Source: Paenibacillus phytorum
Lineage (GTDB): Bacteria; Bacillota; Bacilli; Paenibacillales; NBRC-103111
Reading direction: 5' to 3'
Assembly: GCF_013141715.1 (NCBI RefSeq)
Contig: NZ_WHOA01000220.1
Coordinates: forward strand, 42,991 to 106,990
DNA: 64,000 nt
In this document: positions 1-9,358 of the stretch, piece by piece
Layout of the letters: each line of letters begins with the position of its first letter
Position numbering within the stretch: the first letter of the stretch is position 1
The notes under the pieces: generated by a model
Database searches by the model: none
What the model was told of the DNA's origin: nothing
Seen by the model: the letters and a program-made list of their open reading frames with translations, nothing else
Position numbers and translations under genes: made by a program

Positions 1-2
1 GG

Positions 3-1055
3 TACAACAGTACTTGGTACCATGTACGTTCATCCAAAGGCACAGGATGGATAAACAAAAATGTTGGCGAGCCTGAAGCTGCAATACCTGTTCATTGGAA
101 AGTCTTAGTTAAAGATCCAAAGGAGCTGCAGCGCTACCCGGAAACTCCGTTCAGCTCATCAACACTACTGCTGCGCGATCAGATGGTGGAGGTTACCGAG
201 GTTTGGAATTCACCCAACAGTGGGCCCATTTGGCTGAAAGCTCATGTTGATGGGCGGTCCGGATGGATTCCGTACTGGGACAGCTTGCAAGATACGATAT
301 GGGATGAAGATACACAAACGGTAGCTCATATTTCAAAAATAAACACGAATAGTTTAGGAATTGCCCCTGCCGCGAAGGATGGATTACAGCTTTACAATGG
401 TCAGCGGATTGGGTATACGGAAAATAGTCAAACTTATTTGGATGTCATCCAGCTTGCCGAACATTTTCAATACAAAGTTGAAAAAGTACCGAATATGAAC
501 GCAATCTCATTGAGCAAAGGCGAATATTCCTTTGTGCTGCAGGCTGATATGGGCAATGCGTCGGTGAATTGGCACGGTACTAAGGATAAAAGTGTTCAAT
601 TGGCAGAGATACCGCGTCATTCCCGCGACAGCTGGTATCTTAATTTGAAAGACGTTCAGGCTCTTTTTGGATTAACTCAGGTATTTGCTGGGAAAGAATA
701 CAGTTTGTTTGAGAAGAATTATAACGTGAAGTCAGGAGAATTCCCGACCCGCGCGGAGAAGGGGCAGTTAGAATTGCAAGCATTTGTCTACGATTGGACC
801 AGTCGGGAAGATTATAAGTCTGGACAAATGCCGCTTCAGATGTTCATTGAGGAGAACGGAGACCAAGGTGGAGTCGCACATGTTTCCAAAACGGAAGGGT
901 TCGTTAACAAGCCAGAAGCTAGTGATTCGTCAGTTGCTTTGTTTAGCTTGAAAGCTTCTCGACCGCTGGCAGCCGGAACTCACCAAGTGAATGTTGTTAT
1001 ACGTATCGGTGAAAGGATCATTTGGAAGCAAAGCGTTGAAATAGTTGCTAAGTAA
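3..1055 (+). CDS. Surface protein C-terminus with SH3-like and stalk-like domains (5' partial)
   Basis: The reading frame is open from the window edge, so the gene begins upstream and only about 350 C-terminal residues are visible. Two SH3-like (GW/SH3b-type) segments can be seen: one ends in GTGWINKN near the window start and the next contains WLKAHVDGRSGWIPYW. A segment that alternates hydrophobic and basic residues follows and resembles the copper-amine-oxidase-N 'stalk' domain common in Paenibacillus exported proteins. The last ~100 residues are a beta-rich domain of unknown family. Cell-wall attachment or peptidoglycan sensing is an inference from the SH3-like modules. The signal peptide would lie outside the window. 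No enzymatic motif was seen. Confidence 0.6.
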   Translation, partial: YNSTWYHVRSSKGTGWINKNVGEPEAAIPVHWKVLVKDPKELQRYPETPFSSSTLLLRDQMVEVTEVWNSPNSGPIWLKAHVDGRSGWIPYWDSLQDTIWDEDTQTVAHISKINTNSLGIAPAAKDGLQLYNGQRIGYTENSQTYLDVIQLAEHFQYKVEKVPNMNAISLSKGEYSFVLQADMGNASVNWHGTKDKSVQLAEIPRHSRDSWYLNLKDVQALFGLTQVFAGKEYSLFEKNYNVKSGEFPTRAEKGQLELQAFVYDWTSREDYKSGQMPLQMFIEENGDQGGVAHVSKTEGFVNKPEASDSSVALFSLKASRPLAAGTHQVNVVIRIGERIIWKQSVEIVAK

Positions 1056-1076
1056 ACCTATCACTTAATAAACGAA

Positions 1077-1124
1077 AGAAGGGCTTCCTCAATCATCTAA
1101 CAATGACCTTGGGGAAGCCCTTCT
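1077..1124. terminator. Bidirectional terminator between convergent genes
   Basis: A perfect 12-bp stem, AGAAGGGCTTCC paired with GGAAGCCCTTCT, sits between the stop of the surface-protein gene and the stop of the convergent helicase gene. T-rich flanks follow on both strands. Confidence 0.85.
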
Positions 1125-1137
1125 ATTTGCTATTTAA

Positions 1138-4100
1138 TCATCCTATCATCAAAATCTCTCGAATCTCTTGCTCCGTCAAGGCGGACAAGGCCTCCTGACC
1201 CGGTTGAATCACTTCATCAATCAGGTTCTTCTTTTTCTGTTGGAGCTCATACATTTTATCTTCTACGGTACCTTGCGCAACAAGACGGATCACCTGCACG
1301 ACCTTCTTCTGCCCGATTCGATGAGCACGGTCGGCTGCTTGCTGCTCCACGGCAGGATTCCACCATAGGTCGTAAAGGATAACGGTGTCGGCACCGGTAA
1401 GGTTTAGTCCAGTACCGCCAGCTTTTAATGAGATGAGGAACAGGTCTCGCTCGCCTTCATTAAATTTGTTGCACAACTCTACGCGTTCGGCAGTTGGGGT
1501 TTTACCGTCTAAGTAGAAATACGGCACCCCTTGATAGCCTAGGTCTCGCCCGATCATGCCCAGCATCGCTGTAAATTGCGAGAATATCAGCACCCGCTTG
1601 CCGGCGCTTCTGCATTCTTCGATAATCTGCATGAGCTGCTCGAATTTGGCCGAGCTTCCGGTATAATCTTCGACGAACAGAGACGGGTGGCAGCACAGCT
1701 GGCGAAGTCGGGTCAAGCCGGCCAGAATTTTGATCCGATGTTTATTAAAGCTGTCTTTGTTCAGATGCTTCAGTGTTTCCTGTTGCAGTTCGGCCAAATA
1801 GGCAACATACAGCTTCTTCTGCTCTGGCAGCAGCTCGGAAGCTTGCAGCGACTCGATCTTCTCCGGAAGTTCCTTCAGAACGTCGGTCTTCAACCTGCGC
1901 AGCAGAAACGGCCGAACCCGCTTGGCTACACTTTCACGGGATAAGTCATTGAATGCCCTTCTCCCGGGGAACAATTGAGGGAACACCGCGTCAAAGATGG
2001 ACCATAGTTCCTCAAGCCTGTTCTCTACTGGAGTGCCAGTAAGCGCAAAACGGTATTGGGCCTGAATCTCCTTCACCGCCTGGGCCGTCTGCGTGGTGTG
2101 GTTCTTGAACACTTGCGCCTCGTCCAAAATAAGCGTATGGAACGATTGCTTCGTATACAGGTCGATATCCCTACGCAAAAGCGGGTAAGAGGTTATGAGG
2201 ACATCCACTTGTGAGGCATGTTTCAGAATCTTGCTGCGCTCCTCTCTGCTCCCATCGGCAATGGAAGCCCGAATCTCTGGCGAGAATTTCTTCAGCTCAT
2301 TGAGCCAATTGTAGACGAGAGAAGCGGGAGCAACAATGATCGCCGGCAGCGCCTGTTTTCTGATCTCGGGCAGCACAGAGACAATAAAAGCGATACTTTG
2401 TATGGTTTTACCCAGGCCCATATCGTCTGCCAAGATGCCGCCGAAATTGTACTGGGCCAGCGTCTTCAGCCATTGGAAGCCATACTTCTGGTAATCCCGA
2501 AGTACAGGCTCCAGACTGGCCGGCACAGTGAAATCCAGATTATCCGGATTTCGCATGTTTTCCAGTAACTGGCGGAATGTTCTGCCCAGCTTAACGGTAT
2601 TTCCTTGCCTCTCAGAGTCCATCAAGATGAGCCCGCGGACTAAGGGGAGGCGGAATTCTGCTGCTTTCACGTCCTCCTTGGTAATGCCCATTTCGTTCAT
2701 GACGCGGACAATTTCCTGAAACTCCACGCTTTCGAGCGGCAATAACGCTCCATCCGGCAGCCGGTGGTATTTGCGTTTCTCCCCAAGGGATTTCAACAGC
2801 TTGCGGATTTCCGATTCAGGAATACCTTCCATATCGAACTTGAATTCCAGCCAATCTGTACGTTCATCCACATCAACCTTGACCTTCGGGGCATGTCCGG
2901 TTAGAAGTCTTGTTTTCACGGCAGACGTGGCATAAACAGTTACCAGCTTCTCCAATTGCGGAACGACGTAGTACAGAAATTCGTATTCCTCGTCTTCGCT
3001 ATCCATGAAATATCCCCCCTCCGTCTTAGCGAAGGGACTTTGCTCCATAAGCTCCAGAATTCGTCGCTCCTGATCTCCGTCTCGCATTAGAATGCGGTCG
3101 GTTCCGCGCTTATGTTCATTGCCTTCTAGCGGGTTAATGACAATATCGCCGTATTGAAACTCCAGACCGGCAAGCAGTCGATCTTTCACTCGGTCCAAAT
3201 ACAACTTAGCCTTTAATGGCGTTCTCATAATGCGGTCGGAAATAGCCCCAGCGATATGGACACTGCCTAGCTTCATCAGGCCAGGAATCACTTTTTCCAT
3301 AAAAGGTTCCATTTGTGCGGGTGGAATCTGAATTTGGTGCTTGCTGGAGTTTTCGAGCATTTGCTTTAGCTCCGAAAGGCGCTTGCACGGTTCAGCCTGG
3401 ATGTGCAGCAGCTTTCCTTCGGAAAGGACAACTCCATACGATTCCATAACCGTAATCTTGTCCAGACCTTGGACATCCAATTGGAAGTCTTCGGCCTCTG
3501 TTTGGTCGAACTCAAAGTGGAGCGGGATGGGTTCATCGGATACACGGATTCCATCGAATGTGCGGTTATCCTGCTCAAGTTTTACGGACGATGCCTCGAT
3601 AAGCGCGGGAAGAAAGGTTGTCCATGAGAAAGGAGGGACCAGAAGCATCCGATCGCCACTCAAATGATTCACACGAACGGAGTACGTAGTTGAAGTCTCA
3701 AGGTACATCTGCTCATTGCGATAAATTTCGATGAGCTGCCGAATGACCGCATCATCTTCTTTTTGAAAACTATGGAGCATAGGGTCGTAGGTGAAATGCT
3801 TTGAAAATGCATAGGCTTCTCTCCGCTCAATATGATCAAGAAATTCTCTTAATCTTTGGACGATATACATTCGTTTAGGACCGACCTTCATCTCAATCCC
3901 GAACATGAACTTCCGATAGCCGTATTGGAATGGTTTGCAAGTAAACTCCAGTTCTAGTTCATCTCTTGTATCGAAAAGAGGTTGTGAACGGCTTGGACGC
4001 TGCGGTTTGTTCCCGAACAAATCCAGCATATGGCTCGTCAACCTTCGATCTCCCTCTGAATGTCCAATAGGCGGGGGTATTGTACCCACGACTCGAGATA

Positions 4101-4392
4101 CTTGCTGAATAGCATGAATATTCAGCAGCACGGCAGCAATATGTTCGCAGTATTTATCGTCCGGATCATACGCAGGACAGGTGCAATGAGCAATAACATC
4201 CCCGTTTGTATCATTTTCAACGGTTACTAGGTAGGTGCCGTTATATCCTTCGACCGTGGCTTCATAGAGTGGTGTTTCAGGATCTTCATTTAGGAAAGTC
4301 ACTTGTCTTTCATGGTAGTAGGCTTCTCCTTTTTCATAAGAAAACCGACCGCACAACAACCTAATGATCCCATCTGTCAGCTGAAAGCTCAT
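1138..4392 (-). CDS. SNF2-family DEAD/DEAH-type helicase with SWIM zinc finger
   Basis: This is a large (1084 aa) superfamily-2 ATPase. The N-terminus carries a SWIM zinc finger: C70, C72, C82 and H84 in the pattern CxC...CxH. A long SNF2-associated region follows. The C-terminal half has the full helicase core: Walker A in DDMGLGKT near residue 656, a Walker B variant DEAQ near 757, and motif VI QAADRAHRIGQ near 1024. Bacterial members are thought to remodel nucleoprotein complexes, for example by displacing RNA polymerase, but the exact role is not known. A longer frame reaches 4494. The ATG at 4392 is preferred because AAGGAAGG lies at a suitable distance upstream and homology begins there. 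The gene is monocistronic and convergent with the preceding gene. Confidence 0.9.
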   Translation of the reverse strand: MSFQLTDGIIRLLCGRFSYEKGEAYYHERQVTFLNEDPETPLYEATVEGYNGTYLVTVENDTNGDVIAHCTCPAYDPDDKYCEHIAAVLLNIHAIQQVSRVVGTIPPPIGHSEGDRRLTSHMLDLFGNKPQRPSRSQPLFDTRDELELEFTCKPFQYGYRKFMFGIEMKVGPKRMYIVQRLREFLDHIERREAYAFSKHFTYDPMLHSFQKEDDAVIRQLIEIYRNEQMYLETSTTYSVRVNHLSGDRMLLVPPFSWTTFLPALIEASSVKLEQDNRTFDGIRVSDEPIPLHFEFDQTEAEDFQLDVQGLDKITVMESYGVVLSEGKLLHIQAEPCKRLSELKQMLENSSKHQIQIPPAQMEPFMEKVIPGLMKLGSVHIAGAISDRIMRTPLKAKLYLDRVKDRLLAGLEFQYGDIVINPLEGNEHKRGTDRILMRDGDQERRILELMEQSPFAKTEGGYFMDSEDEEYEFLYYVVPQLEKLVTVYATSAVKTRLLTGHAPKVKVDVDERTDWLEFKFDMEGIPESEIRKLLKSLGEKRKYHRLPDGALLPLESVEFQEIVRVMNEMGITKEDVKAAEFRLPLVRGLILMDSERQGNTVKLGRTFRQLLENMRNPDNLDFTVPASLEPVLRDYQKYGFQWLKTLAQYNFGGILADDMGLGKTIQSIAFIVSVLPEIRKQALPAIIVAPASLVYNWLNELKKFSPEIRASIADGSREERSKILKHASQVDVLITSYPLLRRDIDLYTKQSFHTLILDEAQVFKNHTTQTAQAVKEIQAQYRFALTGTPVENRLEELWSIFDAVFPQLFPGRRAFNDLSRESVAKRVRPFLLRRLKTDVLKELPEKIESLQASELLPEQKKLYVAYLAELQQETLKHLNKDSFNKHRIKILAGLTRLRQLCCHPSLFVEDYTGSSAKFEQLMQIIEECRSAGKRVLIFSQFTAMLGMIGRDLGYQGVPYFYLDGKTPTAERVELCNKFNEGERDLFLISLKAGGTGLNLTGADTVILYDLWWNPAVEQQAADRAHRIGQKKVVQVIRLVAQGTVEDKMYELQQKKKNLIDEVIQPGQEALSALTEQEIREILMIG

Positions 4393-4806
4393 TACCTTGA
4401 TCCTTCCTTTTGAAAATATATATGTTCCAGAATTGTTAATGGTTGAATTCATTATAGCAAACATTCGTTCTCGTGAAAAACAAGCTCTAACCAAGAAAAA
4501 ATGCAGCCCAATTCCAAATGGAGAATGGACTGCATGTATTACTTGGCTGTCATCGATTTCCGAATGGCAGATCCGAACAATTCGACAATGGTCTTCCTAG
4601 AGAGGACGCGTCCCCTACGATCCAAAATCTATTGATTTCTTCCCTATATTACCAAACGTTTTGATGCGTGTATATTAATAGATAGACAACGCTTTCGTAT
4701 CCAACTATACTACTGAAAGAGGGATATTTCCTCGGTTTGTGTCGAAAATTATTTCACGTCTACGTTGTAATATTGAGTTTACATCAAAAAGAAAGTGTGA
4801 AACTTC
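4393..4806. other. Intergenic region, no gene seen
   Basis: This divergent gap must hold the promoters of the helicase and sensor-kinase genes. The only structure noticed is an imperfect inverted repeat, ATGCAG...CTGCAT near 4501-4535. No convincing -35/-10 pair, operator or small ORF with a ribosome site could be assigned. Confidence 0.4.
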
Positions 4807-6552
4807 ATGAGAATCAACACCAAAGTCATTTATGTCACCTTTGCTATTGTTATTTTATTGCTTGTATTCAATAACACCTCTTATTATTGGTTCACGAAAT
4901 CACTCTTAACGCAAGCGTTATCTGAACGCATGGAATCGACTGCGAGTCAAATTCGCACATCCATTGAGCAATCAGAGGAAGGTTCATTTTTTGTAGAAGA
5001 TTTGATTGGTGAGAATCTTCGTTCAGTCGCGCTTTTCGCCAAGAGTCAGCTAGATCCGGATATTGAAAAAGTTACGAATGAACAATTAATTGAGCTTGCC
5101 AGGCAAGCGGGGGTTGATGGTTTCTCGCTGATGAAGCGAAATGGTGATGATATTATGGTAGGTAAATCATCAGAGCCCAAGGAGCTTCAGATTAGAAGTA
5201 CAAAAACATTCGGATATTGGTTTACGGCTTTTAGCCAGCTTCTAGATAATCATCAAGTTACGATTGCTGAGGGGCAAAAGCTGCTTAATTTCTGGTCGGG
5301 CATCTATGAAGTTCCGGCATCAGGTTCGAGCAATGTTAGTAAGTTTGGGTACTTTTATGATGGAAGCACTAATTATTTAATATGTGTGTTTGTCAATGCG
5401 GATAAGATTCAGAAATTCAAGCAAATCGTAGGCGCGGATACGATCGTGAAGAAAACGCTCGCTTCGAATCCAGATATTATGGAAATATCGGGACTGAACG
5501 GGATAACTTTTGGTACAAAGCCGATTGAGTATAAAGACAGTAGTGGGGTTCCATTCATATCGGTCTATGACCGCCCGGTTTTATTTGGTACATATAACAT
5601 AACGAGTACGAAAGATCTGGATAATTACAAGGAGTCCATACAGGAAAATAAACCAGTTAGCGTTGTGGAGAGATGGAATGGGAAGCCCATTCTGAAAACG
5701 TTCATGTATGTTCCTGTTAAGGAAAAATTGACCGAAGTTCAAAGGGAAGTTCCTTATGTGATTACCATCGTCTCGGATTATCAAACGATTCAACGTACTT
5801 TAAACAAGCAGCTCGTTCAGCTTACAGTTCTCATTGTTTTATTTACGATTTTTAGCTGTGTGCTTATCTATTTGGTATTCCGATTTATTACGAAAAGCCG
5901 AGAAACAGCTGTCCAGTCTACACAAGAAATGTACATTCAAAACGTGGATCTGATGTTCGCTACGATACGTAGTCAACGGCATGACTTTCTAAACCATGTT
6001 CAAACCATGTATGCTCTGCTGTCTAAAGGGAAAAAAGAAGACCAAATGAAATACATGAAGGAATTAATTGAAGAAATCAACGAAGTGAACGATATCATTC
6101 GAATTGGGCATCCGGCAATTGCAGCTCTTATCCAAGCAAAGATTGCGCTTGCCATGAGAACCAAAATCGATTTCAATTACCATTTTACCGGACTAGAAGG
6201 CTTGTCGTTAGGTGTGAAATCCGTTGATATCGTGAAAATTATTGGGAACTTGATTGATAATGCGTTTGATGAGGTCAATAAATTCCCACCAGACGAACGT
6301 GAGGTCATGGTTAACGGATGGTCGGAGTCGAACCATTTAACCATATCTGTAACCAACCCGGTTGATCCCGAATTCCAACTTGATGATTATAACAAAATGT
6401 TCACGATTGGCTACAGCACCAAAGGTGGAGGTGAGCACCAGGGGCTTGGTCTATCGGTTGTGAAGGAACGAATCGAGTTTTACAAAGGAACCATCGAAGT
6501 GTCTGTGGCAGACGGCTGCATCTGTTTCAAAATATCGGTTCCGATGCAATAA
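4807..6552 (+). CDS. Sensor histidine kinase, DcuS/CitA-like with Spo0B-type dimerisation motif
   Basis: A membrane sensor kinase of 581 aa. TM1 spans about residues 7-28, and a ~300-residue extracellular sensor region follows. TM2 is at about 335-358. The cytoplasmic part starts with the Spo0B-like motif RHDFLNHVQ, with H392 as the expected phosphorylation site. The HATPase domain follows, with an N box in IGNLIDNAFDEV and a G box in GGGEHQGLGLSVV. In the family such kinases usually pair with a CitB/DcuR-type response regulator, but none is adjacent: the downstream neighbour is a convergent MocR regulator whose stop abuts this one. The ligand is unknown and the kinase appears orphaned at this locus. 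Confidence 0.85.
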   Translation: MRINTKVIYVTFAIVILLLVFNNTSYYWFTKSLLTQALSERMESTASQIRTSIEQSEEGSFFVEDLIGENLRSVALFAKSQLDPDIEKVTNEQLIELARQAGVDGFSLMKRNGDDIMVGKSSEPKELQIRSTKTFGYWFTAFSQLLDNHQVTIAEGQKLLNFWSGIYEVPASGSSNVSKFGYFYDGSTNYLICVFVNADKIQKFKQIVGADTIVKKTLASNPDIMEISGLNGITFGTKPIEYKDSSGVPFISVYDRPVLFGTYNITSTKDLDNYKESIQENKPVSVVERWNGKPILKTFMYVPVKEKLTEVQREVPYVITIVSDYQTIQRTLNKQLVQLTVLIVLFTIFSCVLIYLVFRFITKSRETAVQSTQEMYIQNVDLMFATIRSQRHDFLNHVQTMYALLSKGKKEDQMKYMKELIEEINEVNDIIRIGHPAIAALIQAKIALAMRTKIDFNYHFTGLEGLSLGVKSVDIVKIIGNLIDNAFDEVNKFPPDEREVMVNGWSESNHLTISVTNPVDPEFQLDDYNKMFTIGYSTKGGGEHQGLGLSVVKERIEFYKGTIEVSVADGCICFKISVPMQ

Positions 6553-7962
6553 TCATCGTATCCAAGCTTCTTTTAATAATTGAATCCCGCGCTCCATATT
6601 CTTCATGGTTATTCCACCAAAGCCCAAGTAAATCTTGGGCTTTTTGTTATTGGGTATTAGCTCTGCCTGTTGAGTGGTGTATACACGAACCCCTTTTGTA
6701 AGGGCTAGCTCCTTTAACATTTCTGCTGAACATGCAATTTGGACCGTCAATTCAATGTGCAGTCCTGCTCCCCCGCCTTCTATTTGAACAAGAGAGCCTA
6801 AATGAGTGTGTATTAGCTGGAGCATTTTCTCATGTTTTCTCCGATACGTGTTACGCATACGCCTGATATGACGGTACCAATGTCCACGTTCCATGAACAG
6901 AGCCATGGCGAGTTGATCCATATGTGAGGGGCTAGAGAGCGTGCGTTCCATAGTTTGAAGTTTAGGCAAAAGTGGATGAGGCAGCACCATATAATTCATA
7001 CGTAATGCAGGCGTGAAAGCTTTGGAGAATGTTCCGATATAAATGACCACACCATGCTGATCAAGGCCTTGAAGGGAAGGAATGGTTTTGCCAGCATGAC
7101 GAAATTCCCCATCATAATCATCTTCAATAATATGGCTTTGATTGTGATATGCCCAGTGAATCAGCTCCTGCCTAATCGCATAGGATAAAGGGCTTCCTGA
7201 AGGCCGGTGGGAAGGAGTAACGTATACCGCGTCTATATTTGTGGGAATGATCTCAGCAATAGAAAGTTCATTTTCACTTAGCGGAAAAGGGACAACCGTA
7301 TATCCGTTCTGTGTAAATATATCACCGACCTGTGCTATGGCATTCTTCTCAAAAGCGACTCGTGCGGATTGTCCGATTAGCTTCGAGAGGAGATGCAGGC
7401 TGTTAGACATGCCCGTTCCAACAATGATTTGCTCTGGGGAGCAGGACACACCTCTGGATTGCTTTAAATAATGGGCAATTTGGAGTCGCAGTGCATATTC
7501 GCCTTTGTTGTCGCCATATTGGTGAATGCGGCCGCTGTTGTAGGAAAAGGATTCATTTAAGCAAGCCTTCCACGCTTGAAGCGGGAAAGACTCGCTGTCG
7601 ATTTCTAATAGACTAAAATCAATAGGAGCTTCGTGTGGAGATTGCAGAACTTTCATGTTGGAAATTTGTGTGTCTTTCGGTAGATTGAACGCATGTTGGT
7701 TTGGGATCGGTGGATGCAAGGAGGGAGCGACCACATAAAGACCTGAACGAGGCCTACTTATCACATATCCTTCTTCAATAAGCATTTGATAAGCCGTTTC
7801 AATTGTATTTTTACTAAAATGTATCTGTTGGCTGAGGGTGCGAATGGATGGTAATTTCGTTCTGTCTTGGATATCACCGCGCTGGATAAGACCTCGGATA
7901 TGTCGATATAACTGTATATAAAGTGGACCTTGTTCATCACTTTTAAGCAAAATATCGAACAT
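6553..7962 (-). CDS. MocR/GntR-family transcription factor with aminotransferase-like domain
   Basis: A 469-aa PLP-dependent regulator. A GntR winged helix lies at residues ~10-75 (GPLYIQLYRHIRGLIQRG; KLPSIRTLSQQ). A short linker leads to a fold-type-I aminotransferase domain with the expected PLP lysine in GTFSKAF near residue 313 and IIEDDYDGEFR upstream of it. The family usually binds PLP as an external aldimine sensor and often regulates a divergent gene; here that is a RidA-family enamine deaminase 115 bp away. The frame extends to 8049, but ATG 7962 is preferred because GAGGTC precedes it and the domain begins there. Control of PLP or amino-acid-derived imine chemistry is an inference from the pairing. 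Confidence 0.88.
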   Translation of the reverse strand: MFDILLKSDEQGPLYIQLYRHIRGLIQRGDIQDRTKLPSIRTLSQQIHFSKNTIETAYQMLIEEGYVISRPRSGLYVVAPSLHPPIPNQHAFNLPKDTQISNMKVLQSPHEAPIDFSLLEIDSESFPLQAWKACLNESFSYNSGRIHQYGDNKGEYALRLQIAHYLKQSRGVSCSPEQIIVGTGMSNSLHLLSKLIGQSARVAFEKNAIAQVGDIFTQNGYTVVPFPLSENELSIAEIIPTNIDAVYVTPSHRPSGSPLSYAIRQELIHWAYHNQSHIIEDDYDGEFRHAGKTIPSLQGLDQHGVVIYIGTFSKAFTPALRMNYMVLPHPLLPKLQTMERTLSSPSHMDQLAMALFMERGHWYRHIRRMRNTYRRKHEKMLQLIHTHLGSLVQIEGGGAGLHIELTVQIACSAEMLKELALTKGVRVYTTQQAELIPNNKKPKIYLGFGGITMKNMERGIQLLKEAWIR

Positions 7963-8077
7963 GGAAGACCTCAAATCTGACCCCTGAATTTGATGGGAAA
8001 CTGAGCCTAATGGCAGGGTCAATAATAGTATAGACTTTAGGATAAGCAATTATCAATATCGTCAGAGGTGAAGCATA

Positions 8078-8533
8078 GTGACAGAATCGATTGAGACGAA
8101 GTTAAACCAACTAGGTATTGTGCTACCTGATAGCAGCGGCCCTGCTGCAAACTATGTTAATTATGTTGTAACTGGTCAATTGTTGTTTATTTCGGGAAAA
8201 GGTCCATCAGGGAAGCCAAAAGGGAAGCTTGGGTTGGATTACAGAACAGAAGAAGGCTACCAACTGGCACGCTTGGCAGGCCTTGAAGTGCTTGCTGCAG
8301 CCAAACATGCACTTGGCAGCTTGGATAGGATTACACAAGTCGTTAAGGTTCAAGGTTTCGTCAATGCAGATCCTAATTACGTCGAACATCATTTGGTGTT
8401 AAATGGGGTCTCTGACCTTATGCAGGAGGTATTCGGTGAGAAGGGGGCTCATGCTCGATCGGTTCTGGGAGCTAATTCTTTACGAGATAATCTTCCTCTT
8501 GTCGTTGATACGATATTTGAGATTACAAAATAA
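8078..8533 (+). CDS. RidA/YjgF-family reactive imine/enamine deaminase
   Basis: A 151-aa cytosolic protein of the RidA (YjgF/YER057c/UK114) superfamily. It is of the longer subtype that starts with a TKLNQLGI-like helix and has GLEVLAAAKHALGSLD and ARSVLGANSLRDNLPLVVD in the core. RidA proteins hydrolyse reactive enamine/imine intermediates released by PLP enzymes and so protect other PLP enzymes from damage. The start is GTG 8078, preceded by AGAGGTG. It is divergent from a MocR-type PLP-sensing regulator, which is its likely controller. A strong terminator follows, so it is monocistronic. No arginine-type catalytic assignment was attempted. Confidence 0.85.
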   Translation: MTESIETKLNQLGIVLPDSSGPAANYVNYVVTGQLLFISGKGPSGKPKGKLGLDYRTEEGYQLARLAGLEVLAAAKHALGSLDRITQVVKVQGFVNADPNYVEHHLVLNGVSDLMQEVFGEKGAHARSVLGANSLRDNLPLVVDTIFEITK

Positions 8534-8551
8534 ATTCATTTAGAGGCAGAG

Positions 8552-8593
8552 AAAAAAATGAGGTGGCAAGGTTACTTGCCTTCTCATTTTTTT
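8552..8593 (+). terminator. Terminator after the RidA gene
   Basis: An A-rich stem AAAAAATGAG pairs with CTCATTTTTT around an inner GGCAAG/CTTGCC hairpin with loop GTTA, followed by a T run. It lies 19 bp after the stop and may act on both strands. Confidence 0.85.
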
Positions 8594-8631
8594 GTTTTTC
8601 TACCGATGAAAGCCACCCGGCACTAGTTAGC

Positions 8632-8719
8632 GGAACGCAGATGCGTTATTTTGGGAAATCGTCGTTCCTCTTCCTCCTGATTTCGGGTGTATTTCGACCA
8701 AATAGCGCATCGACGTTCC
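8632..8719. repeat. Intergenic inverted-repeat array, GGAAC...GATGCG family (locus 1)
   Basis: The unit GGAACGNNGATGCGYTATTT occurs forward at 8632-8652 and inverted at 8700-8719. A shortened inverted copy lacking the GCGTTA core ends at 8668. The two inverted copies end exactly 51 bp apart. The same family and the same 51-bp spacing recur at 56452-56627. The rest of this 8534-8872 gap holds the RidA terminator, an A/T-rich stretch and the ribosome site of the next gene; no other gene was seen. Confidence 0.75.
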
Positions 8720-8872
8720 TCAGCAAATGCTGGTTACCGATTTTTGGGACAGTTTATTTTCTTTTTCAATAAAATCGTTACATGTAGTTTTCAAATACTT
8801 ATGAATGGGGTAATGATAACTAACGAATGAAATGAATCGTGATATGTAGATTAATCGCAAGGGGGAGCATTG

Positions 8873-9358
8873 ATGAAGATATCAAAGTGTCGCTACAAGG
8901 AAGAGTTTAAGAAAAGTTTCATTCATTTATTTCCTCTGTTTGTGCTGTTTGCATTCATTTCTCCTGAGAAAAGTATGATGTCGATGGAAGAAATTCAACC
9001 AGGTCCGGCATATCTGGCAGGAATGGTCATGCAAGTCAAAACCAATGATACAGAAACAGTTTTATTGGTCTCAGTTCCTGACAACTTGGAAGTTCCGAGT
9101 CATCTGCAGTACCACTCTGAATTATGGGATGAGAATAATCCGATTCATTTGAGCCATCCTGTTATTTCTCCGAGAACGCAGGGGAAAGAAGTCGAGATCC
9201 TTTTCCAATCCACGATGAAAAAGGAATTGAACGACTTCTTAGGTGTTCCTGCTGTTGGTGAGATCGTGCAGAGCTTAGCAGAGCCCGACGCTCAAGGAGC
9301 GTATCATGCGCAATTTCTACTCAATGCCAATGGGGATTACATTGTTGCAACGCATTAA
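8873..9358 (+). CDS. Hypothetical protein with N-terminal hydrophobic segment
   Basis: A 161-aa protein of no recognised family. The N-terminus is basic (KISKCRYKEEFKKS) and is followed by one hydrophobic stretch at about residues 18-32, consistent with a signal anchor or an uncleaved signal peptide. The remainder is soluble and mixed alpha/beta. The frame also allows TTG 8870, but ATG 8873 fits GGGGGAG at 8861-8867 better. It lies downstream of the repeat array, and its stop overlaps by 4 bp the stop of the convergent DUF457-type gene. Function is unknown; an extracytoplasmic location is inferred only from the hydrophobic segment. Confidence 0.6.
   Translation: MKISKCRYKEEFKKSFIHLFPLFVLFAFISPEKSMMSMEEIQPGPAYLAGMVMQVKTNDTETVLLVSVPDNLEVPSHLQYHSELWDENNPIHLSHPVISPRTQGKEVEILFQSTMKKELNDFLGVPAVGEIVQSLAEPDAQGAYHAQFLLNANGDYIVATH

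Noticed and set aside
4397..4600. Plus-strand 67-codon frame upstream of the sensor kinase
   Set aside because: It overlaps the helicase 5' end on the other strand, lacks a ribosome site and has no protein-like composition.
8563..8772. 69-codon frame across the RidA terminator and repeat array
   Set aside because: It begins inside a terminator hairpin and runs through the repeat elements, so coding is unlikely.
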